35,555 nt of DNA from Rhodobiaceae bacterium (GCA_002683515.1 NYTN01000053.1:1-35555); one strand, 5' to 3'. Counted from the stretch's first letter, positions 1 to 10,055 are shown. The notes: generated from the sequence alone by a model not told the origin. Numbers and translations are program-made.

Positions 1-962
1 CCCCAATGCATGGGTACAAGTTTTTGACAACCAAGCTCGCGGCCCACCTGCACACCTCCTTCGGGGGTCATGTGTGAGCCCTTCATCATTTTGCGGGGTG
101 CGTACGCACCAATACTCATAAGCCCTATACTACAACCACCATGCCGCTTTGCCATGTGCTTGCCAATTTCTTTGAAGACATATGGGTGGGTCTCAGTGTC
201 ACCGCTGTGAAAAACAGAATGGCCACCTGCGCTAAAGCCAAAGGACATCCATAATGTTTCATTCATGTCAAAAAGTGATCTGCTTGACCAGTGAACAGCA
301 GGGTAAGCAGTCAGGCGAAAATTTCCGGTATTTGAAGGAAGCCCAAATTCATCATACCAGTCCATTTCAATAACTCTACCAAAATTTCTTTCAACAAAAT
401 ACTTCCCTAACCCAAGTGGCACTACCGCAGTAATAGTCTCACGATTTGGCAAGCGATCTAATGTTTGCGTATCCAAATGGTCGTAATGAGCATGGCTTAT
501 GACCAAAACATCAATATTCTTAAGATCTTCAATCTGAAGACCCGGCGGAAATAGCCGCTCCGGCCCAGCCCAATTAACAGGTGAAGCACGTTTAGAAAAA
601 ATTGGATCAGTTAACACGACTACGCCGTCTAACCGAACAAGAAAACTAGCATGACCAATCCATGTAATGGCGTCTGCCTCACCATAAGCAATAAAATCTT
701 TCAAAGCTTTACTCGGATCTTGAACATGCTCTTGCGGGATAATCGCACCAACGCCATCGGTCAGATCCAAGACCATGCGGGAAAAAAATGAAAGCCGTGT
801 AAAAATACTGCTTTCTCTTTCGGGACTATCAGGCGGGTTTCTAAACCCACCTTCTATATGGTGGTACGGAACTCCTATTATGGCATTTTTTTCGAAGCTA
901 CAGCCTGCTAATACCAGATGAACCCCCGACAGTAGTAAGATTATGAGGGATATATTTTTCAA
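1..962 (-). CDS. MBL-fold metallo-hydrolase lipoprotein (NAPE-PLD/UlaG-like), 3' end beyond window
   Basis: Manual reverse-strand translation from TTG at 962: (M)KNISLIILLLSGVHLVLAGCSFEKN... with lipobox LAGC and metal motif ISHAHYDHLD, plus WIGHASFLVRLDGVVVLTDPIF. Absent from the supplied ORF track (non-ATG start, edge-truncated). Confidence 0.85.
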   Translation of the reverse strand, partial: MKNISLIILLLSGVHLVLAGCSFEKNAIIGVPYHHIEGGFRNPPDSPERESSIFTRLSFFSRMVLDLTDGVGAIIPQEHVQDPSKALKDFIAYGEADAITWIGHASFLVRLDGVVVLTDPIFSKRASPVNWAGPERLFPPGLQIEDLKNIDVLVISHAHYDHLDTQTLDRLPNRETITAVVPLGLGKYFVERNFGRVIEMDWYDEFGLPSNTGNFRLTAYPAVHWSSRSLFDMNETLWMSFGFSAGGHSVFHSGDTETHPYVFKEIGKHMAKRHGGCSIGLMSIGAYAPRKMMKGSHMTPEGGVQVGRELGCQKLVPMHW

Positions 963-979
963 CTGAAATCCAGCGACAT
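959..979 (-). other. possible 6-codon leader ORF (MSLDFS*) overlapping the TTG start of the MBL lipoprotein
   Basis: Reverse strand reads GGCGGAGAAAAGC-ATG-TCG-CTG-GAT-TTC-AGT-TGA. The TGA overlaps the downstream TTG (TTGA). Confidence 0.3.
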
Positions 980-1213
980 GCTTTTCTCCGCCAAAACATG
1001 AGGAGAGATTAACAATATAAGAGCGAGATAAAGGTATTTCATTTAACTACTCAATCGGAAAAAAGCACCATTACTTTCAGCACTTTATACATGTGAAACA
1101 ACACTGTATTTGTTCAAGACTAGTTTCCTCTGGATGATTATGCAACCGGCGGTGTTAATGAGGAAAGTTCAAGCATTAAAAGCATTATATGTGTTTTTTG
1201 TGCTGAAAGCTCG

Positions 1214-1288
1214 TGGTGGGCGATACTGGGATTGAACCAGTGACCCCTACAATGTCAATGTAGTGCTCTCCCGCTGAGCTAATCGCCC
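1214..1288 (-). tRNA. tRNA-Val (GAC), CCA encoded
   Basis: Reverse strand folds as a full cloverleaf: GGGCGAT TA GCTC AGCGGGA GAGC A CTACA TTGACAT TGTAG GGGTC ACTGG TTCAATC CCAGT ATCGCCC A CCA. Anticodon GAC. Confidence 0.95.
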
Positions 1289-1395
1289 CACTAATCAGAA
1301 GCATGGTTATGACAAGAAAAAAAAATAAAATCAACTTGATTGATATCATCCAATACCATTGATAATAATTGATCAGATAACCATTTCGAAAGTTT

Positions 1396-1737
1396 TTGAC
1401 CATGACAAGTTATTCGCCAGAAAGCACCATCATCAATGTGACAACCATGGATTTGATTTCAGAGGCTGAACTTCAATTCATGCTCTCAAAATTCAATCAA
1501 ATAAGTGAAGCAGACTTCAAAAAAAACTTAGCGTCCAAAGGATGCTTAAGGTATGCGATGACACGTGTCTGGAATAAAGAGGGCTCTTTTCGTCTAATGA
1601 TTATATTCGAATATAAGGACGAAAAATCCTTCCTTAAATGTCAGGAACATTTCAAGAAAGTTGAAGAAAAGTCTAATGAACAACCCCTCAAATTAATATC
1701 GAACAGGGCCGTCATAGTTAGTGAATTTAGAGCCTGA
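1396..1737 (+). CDS. hypothetical protein, 113 aa (start may be 1402)
   Basis: Complete ORF immediately upstream of the SDR gene. No family recognised. Confidence 0.55.
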   Translation: MTMTSYSPESTIINVTTMDLISEAELQFMLSKFNQISEADFKKNLASKGCLRYAMTRVWNKEGSFRLMIIFEYKDEKSFLKCQEHFKKVEEKSNEQPLKLISNRAVIVSEFRA

Positions 1738-1762
1738 ACTTTATGCCGGCGAAGGAAGCCAT

Positions 1763-2587
1763 ATGTTAAAGAATTTTCAAAATAAATCTGTGCTAATTAC
1801 GGGTGCTGCCACCGGTATTGGTCGTGCATTGTCGCATGAAATTGCTAATCGAGGCGCGACTGTATATGTCACCGCCCTCACCAAAAAGGAAGCTCAGATT
1901 GTGGTCGATGAAATTACATCCTCAAATGGCAAAGCTATCCCAGCCAAACTTGATGTCGGCAAATTCAAAGATATTGAAAAGATGATTAACCTCGTTGTCA
2001 GGGAGCAAGGTCAGCTTGATCTCATGATTAACAATGCAGGGGTTGCTTACGTTGGCGAGAGCTTTGATATGCAAGTTGATACAATCGAGAAGTTGGCACA
2101 TATTAATTTTACAGCCGTGAATATGGGCGCTGTTTTGGCCTATACGCAAATGAAGAAGCAAGGTTTTGGTTATATTCTGAATACAGCATCAATGGGTGGG
2201 TTTTTGCCAACCCCCGGCATGGCTGTTTATGCCGCTACCAAGCATGGCGTGGTCGGGTTAACAACCTCGCTTGCTGCGGAAGGCAGGGATTTTAACATTT
2301 TTGTCAAAGCCTCCTGCCCCGGTTTTATCAAATCTGAACTGATGAACAAATCCGGTGATGTAAGCAATAACATGTCCGAATATCTTGACCTATTGCCAGA
2401 ACCGATAGACGCCAGCATTGCCGCTAAGACAATTATAAACGGCCTCGGCAAAAAACCTGTTCTGATTTTTACTCCTTACTACGCCAAGATTTCTTATTTC
2501 CTTAACCGATTTATTCCGGGTTTTCTGGCAAGAGGTGGAGATGATATTTTGAATAAATATCGAAAAGCTACAGGTGTCATAAAGTGA
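1763..2587 (+). CDS. short-chain dehydrogenase/reductase
   Basis: GAATGIG nucleotide-binding motif, NNAG, YAATK catalytic motif. Start moved from 1721 to ATG 1763, preceded by GAAGGAAG. Confidence 0.9.
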   Translation: MLKNFQNKSVLITGAATGIGRALSHEIANRGATVYVTALTKKEAQIVVDEITSSNGKAIPAKLDVGKFKDIEKMINLVVREQGQLDLMINNAGVAYVGESFDMQVDTIEKLAHINFTAVNMGAVLAYTQMKKQGFGYILNTASMGGFLPTPGMAVYAATKHGVVGLTTSLAAEGRDFNIFVKASCPGFIKSELMNKSGDVSNNMSEYLDLLPEPIDASIAAKTIINGLGKKPVLIFTPYYAKISYFLNRFIPGFLARGGDDILNKYRKATGVIK

Positions 2588-4056
2588 GTGATAAACGCCA
2601 AAAACGCACAGCCATAATCGGCGCCGGCATGGCCGGTTTACTGGCGGCTGTTAATTTAAAAAAAGCAGGTCGGGATTTTACGGTTTTTGAAAAAGCCGAT
2701 AGCATCGGTGGGACTTGGCGTGACAATCGCTACCCCGGACTGACATGTGATGTGCCAGCACATGCTTATACATATAGTTTCGCACCCTATGCCGAATGGA
2801 GCGCCTATCACGCTACAGGACAGGAAATAAAACGCTACTTTGAGAAAGTCGCTGATGATTTTGGCATCACCCCAACCATTCATTTCAATTCAGAAATAAC
2901 AGCATGTCATTTCCATGAGGCATCCAATGACTGGCAACTGACAGACGCTCATGGCGAAAGCCATGTTTTTGATATTGTCATTGTGGCTTCAGGTGTTTTG
3001 CACCACCCGTCGACGCCAGAAATTCCAGGACTGAATGATTTTCAAGGATCATATTTTCACAGCGCGCAATGGGAAGACGGCCTCGCACTTGAAGACAAAA
3101 ACATCGGCATTATCGGTTGTGGTTCTTCCGGCATCCAAATCGCTACGGCCTTAACATCCGTCGCGAAGCAGCTAGTCCATTTTCAGCGCTCGCCGCAATG
3201 GATTATGCCTGTCCAACAATTCGATTATACGGAAGAGGAAAAACAAGCCTTCCGCGATAACCCGCAATTGATTGATGATATCCGCTATGACAAACAATAC
3301 TGGGATAATATCTACAGGTTTAACAAAGGTATTATTAATCCTGACAGCCCAGAAATGCAGATGATTGAAGATATTTGCCGCGACTATCTGGAAGCAAGCA
3401 TTCAAGATTCTGAATTAAGAGAGAAACTGCGCCCTGATTACCGTGCCGCTTGCAAAAGACTGGTATATAACTGGCACTATTACGAATGTGTTCAAAAACC
3501 AAATGTCTTTGTTGAAACCGGCTCAATTGACCGCGTCATGGGTTTAGGCATCCAAATGAAAGACGGGACGTTCCACAAGTTGGACATTTTGGTTCTGGCA
3601 ACCGGCTTCCATGCAGACAAATTTATTAAGCCAACATCTGTAATAGGACGCGATGGCCTATCACTTGATACATTCTGGACACCACGCCCCTCCGCACATT
3701 ACGCCATCACCCTCCCCGGCTTTCCTAATATGTTTATGCTGAACGGCCCAACTGGCCCTGTCGGTAATTTCTCCCTCATTGATATTGCTGAACGCCAATG
3801 GGGCTATATCGACCAGCTACTCGACCTCATTTATTCAGGAGAGGCAGATACTTTAGAACCAACAATCTCTGCGTTTGAAGATTATGAAAAAAGACGCATT
3901 GATGCTGCGCAAAAAACAATTTTTAGTTCAGGATGTACGAGCTGGTATCTAGATAAAACTGGCGTGCCAATGACATGGCCCTGGGGTTATCAAGATTTTG
4001 TGGATGCCATGCACCAACCGGTCATGTCTGAATATGATATTAAGGAGGCTTCATAA
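2584..4056 (+). CDS. flavin-containing (Baeyer-Villiger-type) monooxygenase
   Basis: GAGMAGL FAD motif, GCGSSG NADPH motif, and FQGSYFHSAQW matching the BVMO fingerprint FxGxxxHxxxW. GTG start, 4-nt overlap with the SDR. Confidence 0.9.
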   Translation: MSDKRQKRTAIIGAGMAGLLAAVNLKKAGRDFTVFEKADSIGGTWRDNRYPGLTCDVPAHAYTYSFAPYAEWSAYHATGQEIKRYFEKVADDFGITPTIHFNSEITACHFHEASNDWQLTDAHGESHVFDIVIVASGVLHHPSTPEIPGLNDFQGSYFHSAQWEDGLALEDKNIGIIGCGSSGIQIATALTSVAKQLVHFQRSPQWIMPVQQFDYTEEEKQAFRDNPQLIDDIRYDKQYWDNIYRFNKGIINPDSPEMQMIEDICRDYLEASIQDSELREKLRPDYRAACKRLVYNWHYYECVQKPNVFVETGSIDRVMGLGIQMKDGTFHKLDILVLATGFHADKFIKPTSVIGRDGLSLDTFWTPRPSAHYAITLPGFPNMFMLNGPTGPVGNFSLIDIAERQWGYIDQLLDLIYSGEADTLEPTISAFEDYEKRRIDAAQKTIFSSGCTSWYLDKTGVPMTWPWGYQDFVDAMHQPVMSEYDIKEAS

Positions 4057-4128
4057 AATCATAATTTCAATTTGCTTACCTTTCATGTTGCCTCACCATG
4101 CAGTATAAAGGCCTTATAGGAATATGAG

Positions 4129-5070
4129 ATGACGACCATAGATATTACGGCTGAAGAGCCGGAAAAAAATTCAAAGCCTAATTCAGAGCTAAATTCAGAG
4201 CCAACACCCTTTACCTTTACCTCTTCACACGCGAATGGGTCACCTTCAAAATGGCTCATCACCTCCCCACATAGTGGGCATTATTACCCTCGCGATTTCA
4301 TCTTAAAATCTAAGCTGAATAGCCAACAACTTCGCTTATCTGAAGACATGCATATTGATGCATTACTCGCAGATGTCCCCCAAGCAGGGGCAAGCCTACT
4401 TTCGGCAACCTATCCCCGTGCTTATGTTGATTTGAATCGGGAACCTTATGAGTTGGACGCTTCAATGTTCAGTGACCCGCTCCCTGATTATGTAAACAAA
4501 GACTCAACACGCGTTTTAGCTGGCTTGGGAACCATCGCAAAAATCGTCACTGAGCGGCTTGAGATTTATGACCGCCCACTTGCCTTTTCAGAAGCAGAGC
4601 AACGTATCGAAAAAATTTACTTTCCATTCCATACATGCCTCAAACAGCAGATTGAAACAGCACGCGATTTTTGGGGGAAAGCCTATTTGCTTGATGTTCA
4701 CTCCATGCCATCGAATGCTGTCAGAAAATATAAGGGCGGAAAATCCGGTAGTGTTGACTTCGTCCTAGGAAACCGTCACGGCAGAAGCTGTGATGCCGAC
4801 ATTTATGATGTCGTTTACGATTTTCTGACAGACGCCGGATATTATGTCGAAAAAAATAAACCCTATGCAGGTGGTTATATTACCGAGCATTATGGAAATC
4901 CATCAGAGGGCTTTCATACTCTTCAACTTGAAGTAAATAGAAAGCTATATATGAACGAAACCAGCTATGACTTATTGGGCAATAATGACGAAATTAGAAA
5001 TCTGTTTTCCGATCTTGTTTCTACGCTGATAAACAAGACGCATAAAAAACGTCCCAAGGCGGCTGAATGA
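4129..5070 (+). CDS. N-formylglutamate amidohydrolase family protein
   Basis: SPHSGHYYP, GASLLSATYPRAYVDLNREPYELD and LDVHSMPS motifs typical of the HutG-type FGase family. Confidence 0.85.
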   Translation: MTTIDITAEEPEKNSKPNSELNSEPTPFTFTSSHANGSPSKWLITSPHSGHYYPRDFILKSKLNSQQLRLSEDMHIDALLADVPQAGASLLSATYPRAYVDLNREPYELDASMFSDPLPDYVNKDSTRVLAGLGTIAKIVTERLEIYDRPLAFSEAEQRIEKIYFPFHTCLKQQIETARDFWGKAYLLDVHSMPSNAVRKYKGGKSGSVDFVLGNRHGRSCDADIYDVVYDFLTDAGYYVEKNKPYAGGYITEHYGNPSEGFHTLQLEVNRKLYMNETSYDLLGNNDEIRNLFSDLVSTLINKTHKKRPKAAE

Positions 5071-5909
5071 TGACACAGCTTAGCCCAGAAATTAACAAAG
5101 CCTCAGCATTCGTATTTGCTAATGAGCTTGCAGATGCCGCCGCCGAAATCACCATCCCATTGTTTCGTCAACCGCTAGATATATCCTCAAAATTGCAATC
5201 TGGCTTCGACCCGGTCACTAAGGCGGACAAAGATACTGAGCAAAAATTGAGAAGCATGATTGAAGCACGATATCCGGATCATGCGATTTTGGGGGAAGAA
5301 TTTGGCTTCAAAGTCGGCACTGGATATCAATGGACTATAGACCCCATCGATGGCACGCGAGCTTATATCTCTGGCATGCCAAGCTGGGGTACACTCATTG
5401 CGCTTTCAAAAATAGCCGAAGATGGTAGCCTGACCTCTTTGATGGGGCTCACTGATCAGCCCTATATCAAAGAACGTTATTTTGGCTGGATGTCTGATGA
5501 CACATCAGAAGCCAGCGAAGCCAGCCTGACCTTAGAAAGAAAAGACAAAAAAAACTTGGTGACACGATCGTGCCAAGCTCTTGAAGATGCCGTTTTGGCA
5601 ACAACAGACTCAGATCTTTTTATGAACACACCGGCAGAAAGCCTCTGGTTAAATATTAGTTCGCATACACGTCTGAATAGATATGGCGGCGACTGGTATA
5701 ATTATATGCTCCTTGCAGGCGGTCATTTAGATGTCGTCATCGAACAGGAGCTTCAGGCCTACGACATTCAAGCTCTCATTCCAATAATCTCAGCCGCCGG
5801 CGGACAAGTGAGTGACTGGCAAGGTAACAGCCCCATAGAGGGAGGCGAAGTTCTCGCCTGTGGCGACGCCAATCTTCACGCACAAATTATCGGGCTAATA
5901 AACGCTTGA
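5067..5909 (+). CDS. inositol monophosphatase family protein, histidinol-phosphatase (HisN)-like
   Basis: GEEFG, WTIDPIDGTRAYISGMPSWGTLIAL and GGDWYNYMLLAGGHLDVVIE motifs. Overlaps the preceding CDS by 4 nt. Confidence 0.85.
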   Translation: MMTQLSPEINKASAFVFANELADAAAEITIPLFRQPLDISSKLQSGFDPVTKADKDTEQKLRSMIEARYPDHAILGEEFGFKVGTGYQWTIDPIDGTRAYISGMPSWGTLIALSKIAEDGSLTSLMGLTDQPYIKERYFGWMSDDTSEASEASLTLERKDKKNLVTRSCQALEDAVLATTDSDLFMNTPAESLWLNISSHTRLNRYGGDWYNYMLLAGGHLDVVIEQELQAYDIQALIPIISAAGGQVSDWQGNSPIEGGEVLACGDANLHAQIIGLINA

Positions 5910-6899
5910 AGCGTTCATAAAGTGATTGTCTATATCTTTTAGAAACGCCTGACGTGAGGCATCCGTTTCCATCAAAAGCTCGTGCCGAGTGTTGGGATAG
6001 AGTTTCCCTTCAATATAATCTGATAAGGCAATTGCTTTATATGTAGCTGTGTTAGAAACGAGCCTTTCATCTTCTGCAATACCAATAAATACAGGTATAT
6101 TTAGACGAGACAAGAAGTTCTTTTTAAGCGTTTTCTGCATCGCATTCACCGCTCCAACAGACCAGCTGTGACTTTTAAAAGCAATATTCACATGCGGATG
6201 GCGGTCAACAATTCTCTCATTTCTTTCAAAACGACCTTCATCCATCGTCACGCGGTTGCAACTCGATCTGCCCGTCGCGCGATCTGTGAAAGCAGACTCA
6301 AGCGGCCAATGCCCTAATCCAAATAACTCATTGATGCTGGTGACAACTTTAAGTAATGAAATTTGTAACGGGTGTTCTTGAACTCCAATCATTGGCGCGG
6401 AAAGCGCCAACGCGTCAAATAATCCCTTATGAAGCACAGTTGTTCTGAGACTAATCTGTCCGCCCATACTATGCGACACGCCAAAATACGGTGGTGGAAA
6501 ACGTTGCGTGATAAATCCGCGCATAACAACATTCAAGTCAGAAATGTTTTTATCAAAATCTTTAAAATGCAGAACTTCCCTGCGAATATCAGAACGGCCA
6601 CCGGAGCAGCCATGACTGCGCCATTCAACTATGGCAACTCTGTATCCCAAATTTAGAAAATCTGACACGGTCTCCGCATATTTTTCTATATACTCAGCAT
6701 AGCCGTGACCTAGAACAATCGTGCCTTTTGTTTGCTCTTCTGCCCGTAAACTTTCGAACAACCCGACGCGGATAGAAACGTCTTCCTCTACAGAAACCAT
6801 GAAGCATGCGCCCGCAGGCATCGGGGTATCTATACCCTCAAGAAACTGGCTGTCTGAAACTTTACTATACATGTACTTGCAATACCCAACACTAAACAC
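5895..6899 (-). CDS. alpha/beta hydrolase (serine aminopeptidase S33 / monoacylglycerol lipase-like)
   Basis: VLGHGYAEY oxyanion region, GVSHSMGG nucleophile elbow, terminal NTRHELLMETD. Confidence 0.85.
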   Translation of the reverse strand: MFSVGYCKYMYSKVSDSQFLEGIDTPMPAGACFMVSVEEDVSIRVGLFESLRAEEQTKGTIVLGHGYAEYIEKYAETVSDFLNLGYRVAIVEWRSHGCSGGRSDIRREVLHFKDFDKNISDLNVVMRGFITQRFPPPYFGVSHSMGGQISLRTTVLHKGLFDALALSAPMIGVQEHPLQISLLKVVTSINELFGLGHWPLESAFTDRATGRSSCNRVTMDEGRFERNERIVDRHPHVNIAFKSHSWSVGAVNAMQKTLKKNFLSRLNIPVFIGIAEDERLVSNTATYKAIALSDYIEGKLYPNTRHELLMETDASRQAFLKDIDNHFMNASSVY

Positions 6900-6965
6900 T
6901 TGGATACAACTTTTAATTTAAACAAAACACTACTATTTATTAAATAAGTTTTGAAGGGGAAATCA

Positions 6966-8342
6966 ATGTCAGAAAACATACATGCAAACGGCACAGAAAA
7001 TATGTCCTGGTCATCACATATCGGATTTCTGCTAGCCTGTGTCGGGGCCGCCATCGGCCTCGGGAATATTTGGAAATTCCCCTATATGGCTGGCACACAA
7101 GGCGGTGGCGCATTTGTGCTGATATATCTGGTTACTATTTTCCTTATCGCAATTCCAGTTGCCGCTGCAGAACTCGTTACAGGCCGAATGGCGCGGCGAA
7201 ATGCAGTCGACTCCGTCATTTATCTTGCGCGCGATACTAAGAACCCGTCACTTTTTGGCATTGCCGGTCTGATAGCCGTTCTTGCAAGCTTTATGTTGCT
7301 CACTTTTTATCCAGTTATCTCTGGCTGGGTCTTGGCCTATCTCGGTAAGTCCCTCATGGGTGGGTTTTCTGGATTTAATGCTGACCAAGCCGCTGCTGAA
7401 TTTAACAACCTTCTCGCTAATCCAGCTAAAATGATTTTCTGGCAGGTTTCATTCTTAATGCTGACAGGCTTCGTAGTCGCACGCGATATTCGCTCTGGGC
7501 TTGAAAAAGCAAATCTCTTTTTAATGCCTGTTTTATTTCTAATGCTTGTGATGGTTGTTATTTATGGTGCAATAGAGGGAGATATTGTCGCTGCAATCAA
7601 CTTTTTGTTTACTCCTGATTTTTCAAGCATAACTCCTGACGTCATTCTCTCGGCTGTCGGGCACGGATTTTTCTCCGTGGGTGTTGGCGCTGCCATGCTG
7701 ATAACCTACGGGTCGTATCTGAGCCATAATATCAGCATTGGGAAAGCCGCTATTACCATAGGCATTGCCGATACAATTATTGCCTTACTTGCCGGCATCG
7801 GCATTTTCGCAATCGTATTCGGGCAAGCATTAGAACCTGCACAAGGCCCAGGACTTATATTTGTAACTCTGCCATTAGCATTTTCTGATATGGCAGGAGG
7901 CAGTTTCTTTGCCTCTTTGTTTTTCTTGCTCGTTGTGTTTGCTGCACTCACCTCAAATCTCGCCCTCACAGAAGTCATTGTTCGTTTTGTAAGTGACAAA
8001 CTGGGGACATCACGCGTCAAAACCACTTCCGGTGTCTTGCTGGTATCTTTTATTATTGGCCTAACAACCATATTTTCCTTCAATATTTTGAATGATTTCA
8101 GACTTTCCGACAATGGTGTCTTTGCTGACAAAACATTATTTGATGCTAAGGATTATGTGACATCCAATATTCTAATGCCACTGGGCGGCTTACTAATTGT
8201 AGCTTTTGCGGGGTGGATTGTACCTGCAAAAACCTCACGTGAACATTTTGGCGGAACTGCTTGGATGCACACGATTTGGCTGTGGCTGTCCCGCTTTATC
8301 GCACCATTAGGTGTTATTTGGGTCTTTATTAGCAATCTTTAA
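6966..8342 (+). CDS. sodium-dependent transporter, NSS/SNF family
   Basis: TM1 signature GFLLACVGAAIGLGNIWKFPYMAGTQGGGAF; multiple TM segments. ATG 6966 preceded by GAAGGGG. Confidence 0.92.
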   Translation: MSENIHANGTENMSWSSHIGFLLACVGAAIGLGNIWKFPYMAGTQGGGAFVLIYLVTIFLIAIPVAAAELVTGRMARRNAVDSVIYLARDTKNPSLFGIAGLIAVLASFMLLTFYPVISGWVLAYLGKSLMGGFSGFNADQAAAEFNNLLANPAKMIFWQVSFLMLTGFVVARDIRSGLEKANLFLMPVLFLMLVMVVIYGAIEGDIVAAINFLFTPDFSSITPDVILSAVGHGFFSVGVGAAMLITYGSYLSHNISIGKAAITIGIADTIIALLAGIGIFAIVFGQALEPAQGPGLIFVTLPLAFSDMAGGSFFASLFFLLVVFAALTSNLALTEVIVRFVSDKLGTSRVKTTSGVLLVSFIIGLTTIFSFNILNDFRLSDNGVFADKTLFDAKDYVTSNILMPLGGLLIVAFAGWIVPAKTSREHFGGTAWMHTIWLWLSRFIAPLGVIWVFISNL

Positions 8343-8462
8343 AACCTCATTTGCTGACAAAATAAAAAAAGGCATGACCGATGACTATGTATGAACCTAT
8401 ACCTTTATGTTATGACATCTGCGGTTGTAGGTTTGTAGAGCCTCAGGAGTTATGGTCATAAA

Positions 8463-9371
8463 ATGAAAAAAATAAGTATTCAGGCGCGAATATTGAAAAG
8501 GATTTTCAGGCATATTATCAAACCAATGCTCGTGAATGCCGGTGGCGTTGAGGGTCTTAAAATTGCTTCCCGTGGGGAGGGTCCAATAAGCCGCTTACTC
8601 TCGCGGATTATTCCAAAAGCCGACGAAAAAATCATGATTGACCATATTTACGCAGAATGGCTAGGTGACTCTGACGCCAAAGGTGCCCTGCTTTATTTGC
8701 ATGGCGGCGCATTTCTGTTAGGAAGTCCCAAATCTCATCGTGGTCTAGTTAAAAACATTACTAAATCCGGTTCATTTCGAGCGCTTTCAATTGATTACCG
8801 ACTGGCACCAAAACACAAATTTCCCGCCGCGCTTGAAGACGCGGAACAAGCCTATGACTGGCTTTTACAAAATGGCTATGCGCCAGAGAACATTGCAGTA
8901 GCTGGCGATAGTGCTGGTGGATGCCTGACCCTCACTTTATTATTGAAACTAAAAGAAGCCGGCAAACCCTTACCAGCCTGTGCTGTCACAATGTCACCAT
9001 GGACAGATTTAACTGGTAGCGGCGCATCTATTCGACTTCGTAATTATATTGACGATATGCTTGATGGTTCTAAACTAACTGAGACAGCAGCGTTATATCA
9101 TGGCGATACACCTGCAACTCACCCACTTGTTTCTCCGCTTTTTGGAGATTTGCAAAATTTACCGCCTTTACTTATTCAGGTTGGGACTGACGAAATCCTC
9201 TGGGATGATGCATGTTCATTTGCCGAGAAAGCTATCGAGGCTGGTAATGATTGCACATTGGAAATTTATGAAAATATGCCCCATGTTTTCCAGCTTGGAG
9301 GGGATTTTGTTCCAGAATCAAAGGAAGCTGTCAAAAAAATCACCTCTTTTATCAACGAGAATATAAGTTAG
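8463..9371 (+). CDS. alpha/beta hydrolase fold-3 esterase (HSL family)
   Basis: LYLHGGAFLLGS (HGGG-type oxyanion motif), GDSAGG nucleophile, DEILWDD and MPHVF acid/His region. Confidence 0.92.
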   Translation: MKKISIQARILKRIFRHIIKPMLVNAGGVEGLKIASRGEGPISRLLSRIIPKADEKIMIDHIYAEWLGDSDAKGALLYLHGGAFLLGSPKSHRGLVKNITKSGSFRALSIDYRLAPKHKFPAALEDAEQAYDWLLQNGYAPENIAVAGDSAGGCLTLTLLLKLKEAGKPLPACAVTMSPWTDLTGSGASIRLRNYIDDMLDGSKLTETAALYHGDTPATHPLVSPLFGDLQNLPPLLIQVGTDEILWDDACSFAEKAIEAGNDCTLEIYENMPHVFQLGGDFVPESKEAVKKITSFINENIS

Positions 9372-9570
9372 AATTTTCCAAGTTGCGCTTTACCCAGTTC
9401 TGGTACAAGTGTCACAGCAGATCGGCCGGCTTGCTCCAGATGCGCGAATGGCTATTCACCTGTGCGCGGGCTTCAAGAAAGCCCTGAATATTGAAAGCAA
9501 GCAACATACCTCTGGACCTTTTTAGCTCAAAATCCTGTAAACATTGCTCAATGCTTTAAAAAGGAAGGCG
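9372..9570. pseudogene. possible degenerate ORF fragments between the esterase and gltB
   Basis: Minus-strand reading gives ...MLLAFNIQGFLEARAQVNSHSRIWSKPADLL* then, in another frame, VTLVPELGKAQLGKF*. Locally more GC-rich than its flanks. No family recognised. Confidence 0.2.
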
Positions 9571-9790
9571 AATTCCGATTTATGACAGAAATAAAGCCGG
9601 TTGCATCTGCATAATAATTTTAATCCTTCTAGGTTAATATAATCTTGTTACCGGTATCTTCACATGACGATTTCATGACTTGTTTTCACAAAAACGTTAT
9701 CTCGTGCGACCATTGAGCGCTACATAACCCAAAAATAAGAATAAAATTGTAATAGATTGAATTTATTAAGAATAATATAGGTCAATAAAG

Positions 9791-9835
9791 CTGACATATT
9801 TACTTGTCAGTTTTCCCCACAAGTGGCATATTTAC
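9791..9835. promoter_or_regulatory. overlapping, mutually exclusive inverted repeats upstream of gltB
   Basis: CTGACA(9791-9796)/TGTCAG(9805-9810) and ACTTGT(9802-9807)/ACAAGT(9819-9824) share 9805-9807. Direct repeat CATATTTAC at 9795-9803 and 9827-9835. Confidence 0.3.
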
Positions 9836-10055
9836 ATTATCAATAGTGAACCTATTTAAGTCTCATCTCGTAGAATTATGGTGTACGGGGTGTAGGCATA
9901 TTGGCAATTTCTGGACTGTATGTTTTAAGAACATGCTTTTTGAATACTTATCATTAAGCGGTATAATTTAACTCCGCTCTGATGTCAGAAACCCAACCTG
10001 AGTATTTGATTCCTTTAAATACTCAAAGCTAGAATGTGAAACGAGAGTTGAATTA

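Noticed and set aside
1185-1403. 72-aa minus-strand ORF in the track
   Set aside because: It overlaps the complete tRNA-Val cloverleaf; apparent coding is incidental.
4160-4205. Short near-repeats TTCAAAGCCTAATTCAGAGCTAAATTCAGAGCC
   Set aside because: They encode a low-complexity N-terminus (SKPNSELNSEP) of the amidohydrolase-like protein; too short and imperfect to be a separate element.
7706-8131. 141-aa antisense ORF inside the NSS transporter gene
   Set aside because: Ser/Pro/Lys-rich composition typical of the antisense frame of a TM protein gene; no start signal or domain.
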